The notes under the pieces are model-generated. The model was not told where the DNA came from, did no database searches, and was given only the letters and a program-made list of their open reading frames with translations. A DNA stretch of 64,000 bases from an uncultured Christensenella sp. (lineage in GTDB: Bacteria; Bacillota_A; Clostridia; Christensenellales; Borkfalkiaceae): positions 1 through 64,000 of the forward strand of contig CAJTTC010000002.1 of NCBI GenBank assembly GCA_910579295.1, in the 5' to 3' direction. Made by a program: the position numbers and the translations under genes. This document shows, one piece after another, positions 25,399 to 34,820 of the stretch (position 1 is the first letter of the stretch; every line of letters begins with the position of its first letter).

Positions 25399-26541
25399 TT
25401 AAACCTTATCCAAACTCAGCTCTTTCGGCGTATAACTATAATCGAGCACGGTGTAGCGGTCGGCGGGAATGTTGGTATAAAACTCGTAGCTCCCACCGTT
25501 GTCGAACGTGAAGGCTACCTCTCTGTCAGACAGGCAATCCCCGATAAACCGTATAGCCCCTTCCTTGCCCATACACATAATTGCCGTGGTATAGGCGTCG
25601 TCCTCCGCCGCGCTTCCGCCAAATACCGTAGCCGTCATTATACCCGTCTGTATGGGCTTTCCCGTCTGCGGATTTATTATATGGCAGTAACGCACGCCGT
25701 CAAGCTCGTAATAAGCTTCGTAATCGCCGCTCGTCGACACGCAACAGTCCTTCATTTTTGTGACTAAATAAGACCCGCCCGTCGTCGAACGCGGCGCAAG
25801 CAAATTAAGAGAGTACGCCCCGCTGTCGCTGTCGTGGTACTTTTTAATGGCTATACTGCTTAAACCGAAATTGAAATAGCCGTATTCGTAACCGTACTCC
25901 CGCAAAATGCAATTCACCGCGTCGACGGCGTAGCCCTTGCCTATGCCGCCGAGGTCGATTTTCAGGCTGAGCGTTTCGCCGTTCGCCTTCACCGTATCAA
26001 CGGGTTTTTTTGCGTAATATTTGCCGCTATCCTCCGAAAGCTCAATCTCGCCGAAGTGACTTGACAGACTGACGTAAGCCGCCACCGTTTCGTCGGAAGG
26101 CAACGCCTCTTGCGTCATAAAGCCGTATAAGCCGTAAAAGCCGTAATCGTAAACGCTGTAATAGACCGCGGGATTGTAATAGCCGTCCGTCCTATTATAT
26201 ATATCCATTGCCATAGATAAGAGCGTGTACGCCGTTTGGTCGAGCTCTACCGTCGCGCCCGCTTCCGCCTGATTGAACGCGTATATACAGGAAATTTCTT
26301 TATGAGCGGAAACCGAGTTTTCTATATCGGTCAAAATATTTTCAACGTCGGTACAGAGTTCGTTAAAGTTCTCTTCGAAACTGCCGTCGGGTTCTTTTTG
26401 CGTGATGACAAGCGTAGCCGACGTATCCATACAGAAAAACGTTTTACTTTTTGTGGAGTAATCGGCGGCGTTGTTTGCACAGCCCGAACAAAAGATTAAA
26501 GCCGCGCAGACTACAGCCGAACAAGCTGCAAATTTCTTCAT
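25399..26541 (-). CDS. apbE: FAD:protein FMN transferase ApbE
   Basis: A 380-residue lipoprotein (lipobox FCSGC, Cys21) that transfers FMN from FAD onto Thr of TGAT-type motifs. Family motifs are FFCMDTSATLVI, LKIDLGGIGKGYAVD and VFGGSAAEDDAYTTAIMCMG. Likely targets here are RnfD, RnfG and the neighbouring lipoprotein. The ATG lies 6 nt after a -10 box (26548-26553) with no SD, so the mRNA is probably leaderless. Confidence 0.93.
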   Translation of the reverse strand: MKKFAACSAVVCAALIFCSGCANNAADYSTKSKTFFCMDTSATLVITQKEPDGSFEENFNELCTDVENILTDIENSVSAHKEISCIYAFNQAEAGATVELDQTAYTLLSMAMDIYNRTDGYYNPAVYYSVYDYGFYGLYGFMTQEALPSDETVAAYVSLSSHFGEIELSEDSGKYYAKKPVDTVKANGETLSLKIDLGGIGKGYAVDAVNCILREYGYEYGYFNFGLSSIAIKKYHDSDSGAYSLNLLAPRSTTGGSYLVTKMKDCCVSTSGDYEAYYELDGVRYCHIINPQTGKPIQTGIMTATVFGGSAAEDDAYTTAIMCMGKEGAIRFIGDCLSDREVAFTFDNGGSYEFYTNIPADRYTVLDYSYTPKELSLDKV

Positions 26542-26547
26542 ATCACA

Positions 26548-26577
26548 AGTATATCCTATTTTATATACATTTGTAAA
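26548..26577 (-). promoter_or_regulatory. Promoter of apbE, leaderless type
   Basis: TTTACA (26572-26577), 18-nt spacer, TATACT (26548-26553) on the minus strand. Six nucleotides separate the -10 box from the ATG, so transcription should begin at or next to the start codon. Confidence 0.65.
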
Positions 26578-26582
26578 TCTAA

Positions 26583-26607
26583 AAAAGACCGCGCACGGCG
26601 GTCTTTT
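26583..26607 (-). terminator. Terminator of the FMN-motif lipoprotein gene
   Basis: AAAAGACCGC and a GCGGTCTTTT arm (with one offset base) form a compact hairpin with T-runs on both sides. It separates the lipoprotein gene from the apbE promoter. Confidence 0.75.
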
Positions 26608-26622
26608 TTAAGTATTTATATT

Positions 26623-27432
26623 TTATTTAGCCGCGTTGCTCGCCTTCAATATAAGCTGAGCATAGCTTAAATACGTGCCCGCTTCGGGCTTTGTATTCAG
26701 ATCGACCCAAGTCGCGCCCGTTGAGATATTGCCGTCCATCCACGTAGAAACCGCTTTGTCCTCTTTCTCGTCGCTCTCCCATTTGTCGGGGCTCTTTGCA
26801 AGCTTAGAGAGATTGGACAGCCCGTAGCTCTTTACATAATTTACGGTAGCGTCGCGGTTCATCTTCCAACGCGAATATCTGTTGCCGTCCCTGTCGGTAG
26901 CCGTCCAATAACCGTTTTCTTCCTTGTTGAGCGCCGCATTAGTCATAATATCGGTCTTTTGCTGACCGCCCACGGTGACTTTTATCGAATTACTTGTAAC
27001 GGCGTCGTAATAAGCCTTTGCGTTTTTCTCCGCCTTTAAATAAGATTCCAAAACCTGATTTGCCGAAGTATAATAGCCCGAGACAGCGCCAACCGTCTTA
27101 TAAGTAAGCGTTAAATCGCCGAAAGAGATGGTCTTGTAGAAAGATTTTTCCACCTCGGCGCCGTGGCTGATTACTTTAACCGTAACCTTATCGCCCTCGG
27201 CAACACTGTCGCCCGCCGTAACGTAGGTAGGCAGACAAACCTCGTACAGCTCCAACTCCTTTACCATATTGCCGCTGGTTACGATTTTGGCACATGCTAC
27301 ATAGCTTCCGCCGTGTGCGAGCCCGTAAGCCTCGCCCGTCTTATCCGAAGAACAACCGGCAAACGCGGCAATACCTGCGGTGAGAGATACAGCGAGAGTT
27401 ATGCCAATCGTTACCTTAGTCAATTTTCTCAT
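26623..27432 (-). CDS. Lipoprotein with a flavinylation motif (FMN-binding-like)
   Basis: A 269-residue lipoprotein (lipobox AFAGC, Cys27). I do not recognise the central domain. Near the C-terminus DGNISTGATW contains STGAT (237-241), the motif on which ApbE attaches FMN. It is followed, as in FMN_bind domains, by an Ala-rich helix ending the protein. It is the upstream neighbour of apbE. It may be an extracytoplasmic electron carrier related in role to PplA, which is inference. Start 27432 is set by AAGGAG and the signal peptide. Confidence 0.6.
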   Translation of the reverse strand: MRKLTKVTIGITLAVSLTAGIAAFAGCSSDKTGEAYGLAHGGSYVACAKIVTSGNMVKELELYEVCLPTYVTAGDSVAEGDKVTVKVISHGAEVEKSFYKTISFGDLTLTYKTVGAVSGYYTSANQVLESYLKAEKNAKAYYDAVTSNSIKVTVGGQQKTDIMTNAALNKEENGYWTATDRDGNRYSRWKMNRDATVNYVKSYGLSNLSKLAKSPDKWESDEKEDKAVSTWMDGNISTGATWVDLNTKPEAGTYLSYAQLILKASNAAK

Positions 27433-27537
27433 AAAAATACTCCTTAAAACTTCCTGTTGAAATTGTAACACATTAATCAAATTCAGTCAATACAGTTTAA
27501 TTACTTTTATCGAAAACCGTAAAGTTTTTTATAGGAA

Positions 27538-30500
27538 TTATTCAGTGCGAAGAGCGACGACGGGGTCTTTTTTAGCGGCGGCAGAAGCGGGAATAAGCCC
27601 CGAAATGAGCGTGAGCACAATGCTTACGGCTATCATTATTAAAGCCTGCCACCAAGGCAACGCCGCTATGCCCCATATGCCTGCCAACGTCAAAACGATT
27701 ATGTTTATAATCAGCGACAACAGGTAGGTGACAAGTATGCCGAACAGACCCGCAACAAGCCCGATAATAAACGTTTCGGCGTTAAACAGCCGCTTGATAT
27801 CCTTCTTCCTTGCGCCGACCGCACGCAGAATGCCGATTTCCTTGACGCGCTCGACAACGGACACGTAAGTAATAATACCTATCATAACCGTTGAAACGAC
27901 TAACGACAGCGCGGTGAACGCCACGAGCGCAATGGTTATCATCTGAACCATTGTGTTGACCATACCGATAATCATACCCACCGCGTCGGTGTATGTTATC
28001 TTCATTGATTTCTCGAACAGCTTTATCTGCGAGCCGTCTTTAAGCGTTACCCATTCCGACTTTTCAAACTGCTCCTTAACGCTTTCATAGTCCTCTATTT
28101 CCGACTGCGCGTCGAACTCCTTAATAAAGGTATACTTGCCGTCCTGCAATTTAACCACCGACTTCCCGCTCTCACACATAGCGTTCCATTCGTCGAGGTA
28201 TTCCGTCACTTTATTTTTGGCGTCGAAATCTATCGAGAAAAACTTTATGCCCGTCGGCAGGTCGTCGCCGCCGAAAACCGCCGCGCCGAGCTTTGCGCTC
28301 TCCGCTCCCGTAACCGAGTTTATTATATCGTCCATACCCGTCGCGCCCGTTTCTATCAACGCGAACTTTGCGGGAACGTAGTCGTGAATGTAGTGCCGTC
28401 TGCCGCTCTCTTCCGTCTTTACGTAGAAGTAATCCTGATTTAAAGCCACGCTGTCAAGCTCGCCGTATTCGTTTATGTAATTGACGATATTGTCCTCAAC
28501 CGTGCTCGACGACTCCAATCCGAGAATGTATTGCGTGAGCGCGTTCGTGTAATAGAAGCCCGATTGCAGACAGCCGTAGGAAATGTCCTCTTTCTTTTCC
28601 AGAATGAGCTTAACGCCTATGTTTACGTTCTTGCTTTCGTCATATGCGGGCTTATCCTCAAACGCCTGCAAAACGGCGTCGGACTTAGGGATTTTATATT
28701 CTTCGGTGTACGCGTTTGCAACGTAACTCTGTTCGTCTACTCCGTGAGTGCGATAGCTTTCGTAGAAGTTTGCAACCATCATATCGGCAAGCTTATCCGC
28801 CTCCATAGGTAAATTCGGAATATTTGACAGATTGAGAATAAGCATAGCGCGAACGTCGTTTTCAAGATAAGTTTTTAACGCTTCGTTGCTTTCATTGCGC
28901 TTAGATACTATGCTTGCCGCAAGCGCCGCCGCCTGAGGTTGAGGGAAGCCGCTGTCCTTAACAAGGCTGTCGGCAATCTCCTCTTGCGTAAGAGTAGGCA
29001 CGGAGAGCAACGTATAAACCAAATCGTTAGGGTAATAGGTGAACTTCATTTTCGCGTTCTTGCCGACAAAATCGCTGTACGGTATGCCTTCCGCTCCCAC
29101 CAGCTCAGAGGGCGGGTTCTCTTCCGTCTTGTCCTTGTCCTTGTCGCCTACCCCTCTGTAAGCGTACTCCAAAAATTCGTCCTGAGTGAAATAGCCGTAC
29201 TGCGCCAGAGTAAGGTCGTCTATTTTGCCGTGATTGAGCACCATTATCATAGCGTCCTTGCTTTTGAACAGCTCCTTGACCTCTTCGGTAGTATAGCCCT
29301 CGGTGACGGGCTCGCCGTCCTTGTCTATGGCAACCACGTCGTACTGCGACATTATGTAATCGAAATTGTCGGGGATTTCGCTGAACGTTTCAACCGACGA
29401 AATCATACTGCCGAACGTGGAGTACTCGGGGACTTGCGAAAGCACTGCCTGATACATACGTCTGATAGCCGTTACCGACATAGTGCGTTCGTTTTTAAAG
29501 CTCTCCTCATAGTCGCCCTCGTCGAAGTGCGCCCTGAACGCTTCGTCGTCTTCGCTCACCTTAAAATCGACGTACAGATTGTTTGTTATGTTAAAGCCGT
29601 ATTCGTACTGAATAAGATTGACGTACTCGGCGGGCATCTCCGACACATAGCCGATATACGCGTCGTCTATGTGGTTGGTCTTGCCGAAATCGCCCGCAAA
29701 CGTGCCCAGCGTGTCCAAAAGCGAATTGATGTGTATCTTGCCGTCCTTAACGTAGTCCTTGACGTTGACGTCCGAAAGGGACATAAGCGAAGTGAAGTCG
29801 AACGTCTGTTGCGTTATCGCCACGGGGTAGCCCGAGAGCATATCGTCCTCCATCGTCTTTATGTAGCCCTGCACGCCCGACGAAATGGCAAGCACGAGCG
29901 ACACGCCGATTATGCCTATCGAGCCCGCAACCGAAACCATTGCCGTGCGTTTGGATTTCGACAGAAGGTTTTTAAGGCTGAGAATCATTGCCATTCCGAT
30001 TGACATCGACGTCTTTTTCTTACTGCCTTTGTTAGCCCTGCCGCCGCGCTTTACCCTCTTTTGCGCGCCGCCGTCGTCCACGGCAATCTCGGCAACGGGG
30101 GTTTCGACAGCTTTTTCGGGCAACGCCCCGTCTTCCGACCCGTCATACGGTTTGGAATCGTCTACGACCCCGCCGTCCAACAGTCGGACAATGCGCGTCG
30201 AATATTGCTCGGCAAGCTCGGGATTGTGCGTTACCATTATTACGAGCCTGTCTTTTGAAATCTCTTTGAGGAGCTCCATTATCTGCACGCTCGTCACCGA
30301 ATCGAGAGCGCCCGTAGGCTCGTCGGCAAGCACGATTTCGGGGTCGTTTATCAGCGCGCGGGCAATCGCCACTCTCTGCGCCTGTCCGCCTGAAAGCTGA
30401 TTGGGGCGGTTGTTTATCTTGCCCTTTAAGCCCACCTTTTCCAGCGCGTCTATCGCCCTCTGCCTGCGTTCCTGTTTGGATACGCCCGATATCATCAGCG

Positions 30501-30819
30501 CAAGCTCGACGTTCTGCAATATGGTTTGGTGAGGTATTAAATGATAGCTTTGAAAAATGAAGCCTATCGAATGATTTCTGTATGTATCCCAATCCCTGTC
30601 GCCGTACCGCTTTGTGCTCGTGCCCTCGATTACCAAATCGCCCGAGGTGTACTTGTCAAGACCGCCTATGATATTCAATAGCGTAGTCTTGCCGCAACCC
30701 GACGGCCCGAGAATTGACACAAACTCGCTTCTACGGAATTTAAGGCTTATACCCTTTAACGCCTGTACGGTTTCGCCCGCAACGGCATAGTCCTTTTTTA
30801 TGTCGTATAATTCCAACAT
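27538..30819 (-). CDS. MacB-type ABC transporter, ATPase fused to FtsX-like permease
   Basis: A 1093-residue fusion. Residues 1-235 are the ATPase (Walker A GPSGCGKT, signature LSGGQAQR, Walker B IVLADEPTGALD). A basic linker leads to the first membrane helix (about 285-305). A very large extracytoplasmic region of roughly 600 residues follows, then three C-terminal helices with the FtsX/MacB motif VKEIGILRAVGARKKDIKRLF. MacB-type systems use mechanotransmission, often exporting peptides or antibiotics or working on the envelope. Start 30819 follows AGGGGAG. A palindromic operator covers its promoter, so it is probably induced by a ligand-responsive repressor not encoded nearby. Confidence 0.9.
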   Translation of the reverse strand: MLELYDIKKDYAVAGETVQALKGISLKFRRSEFVSILGPSGCGKTTLLNIIGGLDKYTSGDLVIEGTSTKRYGDRDWDTYRNHSIGFIFQSYHLIPHQTILQNVELALMISGVSKQERRQRAIDALEKVGLKGKINNRPNQLSGGQAQRVAIARALINDPEIVLADEPTGALDSVTSVQIMELLKEISKDRLVIMVTHNPELAEQYSTRIVRLLDGGVVDDSKPYDGSEDGALPEKAVETPVAEIAVDDGGAQKRVKRGGRANKGSKKKTSMSIGMAMILSLKNLLSKSKRTAMVSVAGSIGIIGVSLVLAISSGVQGYIKTMEDDMLSGYPVAITQQTFDFTSLMSLSDVNVKDYVKDGKIHINSLLDTLGTFAGDFGKTNHIDDAYIGYVSEMPAEYVNLIQYEYGFNITNNLYVDFKVSEDDEAFRAHFDEGDYEESFKNERTMSVTAIRRMYQAVLSQVPEYSTFGSMISSVETFSEIPDNFDYIMSQYDVVAIDKDGEPVTEGYTTEEVKELFKSKDAMIMVLNHGKIDDLTLAQYGYFTQDEFLEYAYRGVGDKDKDKTEENPPSELVGAEGIPYSDFVGKNAKMKFTYYPNDLVYTLLSVPTLTQEEIADSLVKDSGFPQPQAAALAASIVSKRNESNEALKTYLENDVRAMLILNLSNIPNLPMEADKLADMMVANFYESYRTHGVDEQSYVANAYTEEYKIPKSDAVLQAFEDKPAYDESKNVNIGVKLILEKKEDISYGCLQSGFYYTNALTQYILGLESSSTVEDNIVNYINEYGELDSVALNQDYFYVKTEESGRRHYIHDYVPAKFALIETGATGMDDIINSVTGAESAKLGAAVFGGDDLPTGIKFFSIDFDAKNKVTEYLDEWNAMCESGKSVVKLQDGKYTFIKEFDAQSEIEDYESVKEQFEKSEWVTLKDGSQIKLFEKSMKITYTDAVGMIIGMVNTMVQMITIALVAFTALSLVVSTVMIGIITYVSVVERVKEIGILRAVGARKKDIKRLFNAETFIIGLVAGLFGILVTYLLSLIINIIVLTLAGIWGIAALPWWQALIMIAVSIVLTLISGLIPASAAAKKDPVVALRTE

Positions 30820-30853
30820 CTTTAATAGCTCCCCTGAAAGTGCATTCACAGAT

Positions 30854-30892
30854 ATTTTATACCGACCTGCATTATATGTCAATGCGGTCGGT
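30854..30892 (-). promoter_or_regulatory. Promoter with palindromic operator for the MacB-type transporter
   Basis: TTGACA (30877-30882), 17-nt spacer, TAAAAT (30854-30859) on the minus strand. An inverted repeat (30861-30892) lies over the spacer and -35 box: ACCGACC plus GCATT on one side and AATGC plus GGTCGGT on the other. The placement suits a TetR-like repressor. Confidence 0.7.
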
Positions 30893-30953
30893 GTTCGTTA
30901 AAGTATAATTCAAATTAATTTTAACTTTTTTTCACAGCCGTTTCACAAAAATA

Positions 30954-31715
30954 TTACGGGCGTTTGTTCTCGTCCTTCAAGTCGTTTTCGCAGTATGTAT
31001 CGAGCTCTTCCTCCAAGCTCCTGTTCGACCTGAACGCAAACAGGAAGTTCGGCTTCCCGCCCTTCTTGCCCTTCTCCGCCGCGCCGAGCCTGCGCTTTTC
31101 GATACTCTCTTTAATGCTCTCTTTAAGCTTCTCGAAGCGTACGACTACGCCGTGCTCCGAAGCGAAACGGCGAATACGCACGGAAAGATTGACGGAATGA
31201 GCCAGATCGAGAGTGATTACGCCGAAGAAGAAGCCGACGACGAACGCAAACGCAAGGTGATTGACGAACCACTTGACCCACTCCATAACAAACGGGTCTA
31301 TGACAAAATAGAAGAGCGCGCCGACAAGCGTCCAGAATAGGGAAAACAGCGGACATATTATGCCCTGAATATTGCCCCAACGGTTGGAATAATCCCACAG
31401 CTTAATCTTCATTCCCTTAATAAAAATCAGTCCCGCGATATACTCTATCACCGTCATTGCAACGCCCATAATCAGTATTATCAGCAATGCGTCAAGCCAC
31501 CCGTAGCCCGTATTTACGGGAATTAAACAGATTAAAAACAATCCCGCAAGTCCGAAGCCGTACAACGGCAGATACGGACCTGTCAAAAAACCGGGGTTTA
31601 TCCATTTTTTAGCCGTAAATATGCGGCGGAAGAGCACCTCTATACACCAGCCGATACAGCTGCCGACGAAAAAGAGGAAACAGAGTACAAGCAAATAAGT
31701 TGCAACCATAAGCAA
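30954..31715 (-). CDS. Putative ABC transporter type IV (CmpB/DUF1113) membrane protein
   Basis: A protein of about 251-253 residues with roughly six hydrophobic segments. The N-terminus FVGSCIGWCIEVLFRRI followed by INPGFLTGPYLPLYGFG is the signature of the CmpB-like family. The C-terminal 60 residues are basic and cytoplasmic. The family has no settled function. It begins 41 nt after gltX, with TTG at 31715 or ATG at 31709 as start. A G-rich run (GGGGGC) precedes both. Confidence 0.85.
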   Translation of the reverse strand: MLMVATYLLVLCFLFFVGSCIGWCIEVLFRRIFTAKKWINPGFLTGPYLPLYGFGLAGLFLICLIPVNTGYGWLDALLIILIMGVAMTVIEYIAGLIFIKGMKIKLWDYSNRWGNIQGIICPLFSLFWTLVGALFYFVIDPFVMEWVKWFVNHLAFAFVVGFFFGVITLDLAHSVNLSVRIRRFASEHGVVVRFEKLKESIKESIEKRRLGAAEKGKKGGKPNFLFAFRSNRSLEEELDTYCENDLKDENKRP

Positions 31716-31756
31716 ATTGCCCCCGTAATATGCCGCGATTAACGCGTTTTTTGCAC

Positions 31757-33403
31757 CTATTTAACCAAGCCTGCCGAAAGACGCGCAAGCGTGCGCCCCC
31801 TGCCTATTATGCCCATAACCGTACATAAATCGGGAGAGTTGGGCATACCCGTAACGGCAATCCTCAGAATTTCCGCAACGTCGGCAACGCTGCCCTTATA
31901 ATTTTGCGGATTGGCTTTATAATCGCTCATCTCCGACGCAAAACCGCAATCGGCGGCAACGCCCTTAACCTTTGCAAACCACGTCTGATTGTCGTCGCTT
32001 TCGTCGTAGACTGCCGCAAACCCGTTTAACACGGCGTTTACCGTGGGCGCGTCGAAGCGGTAGGAGTACTCGGGCGCAAACGTATCGTCAAAGAAATAGC
32101 CGAGCATTCCCACGCCCGTTTCCGCGCGCACGATGTCCTTGCGCCTCTTCTTGCCGCCTATGCCGCAAATAAGGTTAAGTATCTTTATTATATACTCGCG
32201 GTCGGCAAAATGTTGCCTGTCTGCCTCGCTTCCGAACTCGTTTACCCAGCCGTTCAAAAAGTCGTAGGTCTGCTCTGCCGAAAGCGTCGCCAGCTCTGCC
32301 TTTGACACGTCGTTGAGCTTGTCTATGTCGAACAGCGCGCCGCTCTTACCCATTTTGTCTATCGAGAATTTGAAATCGCGGTAGTCGGCTTGCGGGTTTT
32401 TCCTCTCCCACTCCTCGAAATTTGAGTTTAAAATAGTCATCAGATATTTGACCACGGCGCGGGGATAATAGCCCGCTTTTCTGTAATAGTCGAGGGATAG
32501 TTCGGGGTCTTTTCTCTTTGAGAGCTTTCTCTTAACGCCGCCGTCCACCTTCATAAGCGAGCACGTATGCCCGTACTTGGGCAGCTTAAAGCCGAGCGCC
32601 GAAAACAGTTCGAGGTGAATGGGCAGGCTTGACAGCCACTCCTCGCCGCGAATGACGAGCGTCGTGTGCATAAAGTGGTCGTCTATCGCGTGGGCGAAGT
32701 GATATGTGGGTATGCCGTCCGATTTCAGAATTACTACGTCCTGATCGTTTTCGGTTACGGTTATTTCACCCTTAATAGCGTCGCGGAAGGTTATCTTGTT
32801 CGCCGTGTTCCCCTGCGATTTAAGTCTTATTACAAAGGGTTTGCCCGCCTCTAAGTTGGCGTATATTTCCTCCTCCGAGAGGTTGCGGCACTTGGCATAC
32901 CTGCCGTAATAGCCCGTAATTTCCTTGTTTGCCGTCTGCTCCTCGCGCACGGCGTTGAGCTCGTCCTCCGTACAGAAGCAGGGATACGCCAACCCGCGCT
33001 CTATCAGATTTTTGGCGAACGCACGGTATATGTCCGCACGCTGTCTTTGATAGTACGGACCGTATTTATTGAGCGGCGAGGCAATCTCCGCGCCCTCGTC
33101 GAAGCACACGCCGAAGTAATCCAGCGAACGGATAACCGAATCGACCGCGCCGTCGACCTTGCGTTTCAGGTCGGTGTCCTCTATCCTCAGATAAAATATG
33201 CCGCCCGTCGTATGCGCTATACGCTCGTCGGCAAGCGCACTGTAAAGGTTGCCCAGATGTATAAAGCCCGTGGGCGAGGGTGCAAGACGCGTTACCTCTG
33301 CGCCCTTTTTCAGCTCCCTTTCGGGGTAGAGCTTTTCGTACTCCTCCAAGGGAAGAAGATTTTCGTCGGGTATCAATTTCGAAGCGAGTTTTTTCAAATC
33401 CAT
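31757..33403 (-). CDS. gltX: Glutamate--tRNA ligase
   Basis: A 548-residue class I synthetase charging tRNA-Glu (possibly tRNA-Gln too, as in many Firmicutes). The HIGH motif is in RLAPSPTGFIHLGNLYSAL; the KMSKS motif is KLSKRKDPE. A 35-residue N-terminal extension precedes the Rossmann domain. The C-terminal anticodon-binding region is helical. Start 33403 (ATG) has AAGGA 9 nt upstream; an in-frame TTG at 33409 overlaps the exporter stop. It follows the ThrE-type gene directly. Confidence 0.95.
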   Translation of the reverse strand: MDLKKLASKLIPDENLLPLEEYEKLYPERELKKGAEVTRLAPSPTGFIHLGNLYSALADERIAHTTGGIFYLRIEDTDLKRKVDGAVDSVIRSLDYFGVCFDEGAEIASPLNKYGPYYQRQRADIYRAFAKNLIERGLAYPCFCTEDELNAVREEQTANKEITGYYGRYAKCRNLSEEEIYANLEAGKPFVIRLKSQGNTANKITFRDAIKGEITVTENDQDVVILKSDGIPTYHFAHAIDDHFMHTTLVIRGEEWLSSLPIHLELFSALGFKLPKYGHTCSLMKVDGGVKRKLSKRKDPELSLDYYRKAGYYPRAVVKYLMTILNSNFEEWERKNPQADYRDFKFSIDKMGKSGALFDIDKLNDVSKAELATLSAEQTYDFLNGWVNEFGSEADRQHFADREYIIKILNLICGIGGKKRRKDIVRAETGVGMLGYFFDDTFAPEYSYRFDAPTVNAVLNGFAAVYDESDDNQTWFAKVKGVAADCGFASEMSDYKANPQNYKGSVADVAEILRIAVTGMPNSPDLCTVMGIIGRGRTLARLSAGLVK

Positions 33404-33405
33404 AA

Positions 33406-34800
33406 TCAACCGTCCTTTTTATTGGAATGCTTTTTCTGTTCGTTGTCGGTCTGCTTGTTTGCGTATTTCGCCGCCCTGCGCATTTCGGCAAACTTATTCT
33501 TCTTGTAAAATCTGAGTTTGACGGGCGCAATCAGGCGGAAGAGTACGGTCGCAACGCAGATACCGACTGCAAGCGCGAGCAAGGTAATCAGGCACACCGA
33601 GCCGTTTGCCGTAGCCGTAGCCATATCGCCCTCGACTATCGCCTGTACTGCGTAGTAGAGCGAACTTCCGGGTACGTATGCGATTATCGCGGGCACTAAC
33701 ACTACCGTTGCGGGCATTTTAATTACGCGCGCAAACACCTCGGACAGCAAGCCCGCAAATAGCGTCGAAAGGAATATCGGCATAAACACGTCGCCCTTTG
33801 AAAACAGCTCGCTCAGCCCGACGTACACGCCGAGGGTTATAGCGCTTGCGAGCACCGCCCAGCCCAACCTCTTCAATTTGAGGTTAAAGAACATACACAC
33901 GGAAGCCGCGCCGAGCGTGCCCGACACAAGGAAATAGACGTAGTACTGCCAACCGGTGCGCGTGGCATACGGAATAAAATCGGTAATACTGCGGAGCATA
34001 AGCACGGCGACGCCGTAGCCCGCCGCAATGACTAAGGTTATCAAAACGCCGTTGAGAAGCTGAAAAGTGCCGCTCATCAAATCGCCCGTAAACATATCGC
34101 GCACGGCGTTGGTCGTCAGCAGTCCGGGCACCAAAATCATTATAGTGCCTATCATCACGCGCGAGCCGTGACATTCAAGACCGCAGATTACGAACAGCTT
34201 ACACAGCGAAACGCTTAAAACTCCGCCCAGGAGCGCCAGAATGAAGGTCGTTGCATAGGCGTTGAGCGAGCGGGTTGAAAGCAATTCGTTTATCCCCGCC
34301 ATTACAAAGGCAACAATGAACGCGGGCACAAAGTCTATAAGGCTTCCGCCGAAAAAAATGGAGTACGTGCCCGCGACAAGCGCCGAGCCGACTATCGTAA
34401 CCCACTTGTTTCGCGGCTTGGAATGCGACACCTCGAAGCACATCTTCAACGCCTTTTCTACGGGATATTTCTCCGTGCACACGTCGCGGGAAAGCTGATT
34501 GTATTTTTCGAGCAACGCCAGATTGTTAGACGTAGAGTACACTCTCTTCATATAAGAATGCTCGTGCCCGTCCGAGGTACGCACGCTCGCAATTACCATA
34601 GAAGGAAAAGCCGCGACGTTGGCTTCCTCCGCGCTGTATGCACGGCAAATTCTGTCCACCGCCGTTTCCACGCGTGAAACAGAGCCGCCGCACGAAAGAA
34701 TGCCCACGCCTATTTCTAGCGCGAGCTCCAAAACCCTTTCGTAATCTATTACGCCCGCGCCGTTTCCAACCGCCGCATTTGCAGGTAAGTTTTCTTCCAT
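33406..34800 (-). CDS. ThrE-type threonine/serine exporter, fused halves
   Basis: A 464-residue protein from ATG 34800 (or 470 from TTG 34818). The N-terminal soluble part carries the family motif (LSCGGSVSRVETAVDRICRA), followed by the DUF1212/ThrE five-helix domain. A second ThrE_2/DUF3815 domain occupies the C-terminal half (YVPGSSLYYAVQAIVEG). In many Firmicutes the two parts are separate genes. It is likely an inner membrane exporter of Thr/Ser or small acids. It sits directly downstream of the XRE regulator gene. A weak SD leaves the start uncertain. Confidence 0.88.
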   Translation of the reverse strand: MEENLPANAAVGNGAGVIDYERVLELALEIGVGILSCGGSVSRVETAVDRICRAYSAEEANVAAFPSMVIASVRTSDGHEHSYMKRVYSTSNNLALLEKYNQLSRDVCTEKYPVEKALKMCFEVSHSKPRNKWVTIVGSALVAGTYSIFFGGSLIDFVPAFIVAFVMAGINELLSTRSLNAYATTFILALLGGVLSVSLCKLFVICGLECHGSRVMIGTIMILVPGLLTTNAVRDMFTGDLMSGTFQLLNGVLITLVIAAGYGVAVLMLRSITDFIPYATRTGWQYYVYFLVSGTLGAASVCMFFNLKLKRLGWAVLASAITLGVYVGLSELFSKGDVFMPIFLSTLFAGLLSEVFARVIKMPATVVLVPAIIAYVPGSSLYYAVQAIVEGDMATATANGSVCLITLLALAVGICVATVLFRLIAPVKLRFYKKNKFAEMRRAAKYANKQTDNEQKKHSNKKDG

Positions 34801-34820
34801 AAATTTATTCTCTTGCAATT

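Noticed and set aside
27484..27537. Extra gene or RNA between the lipoprotein and the large transporter
   Set aside because: Only AT-rich sequence without hairpin or frame.
28939..30003. A 354-codon open frame on the plus strand
   Set aside because: It is antisense to the MacB-type transporter gene, has a composition typical of reverse-complement GC-rich codons, no SD and no recognisable motif.
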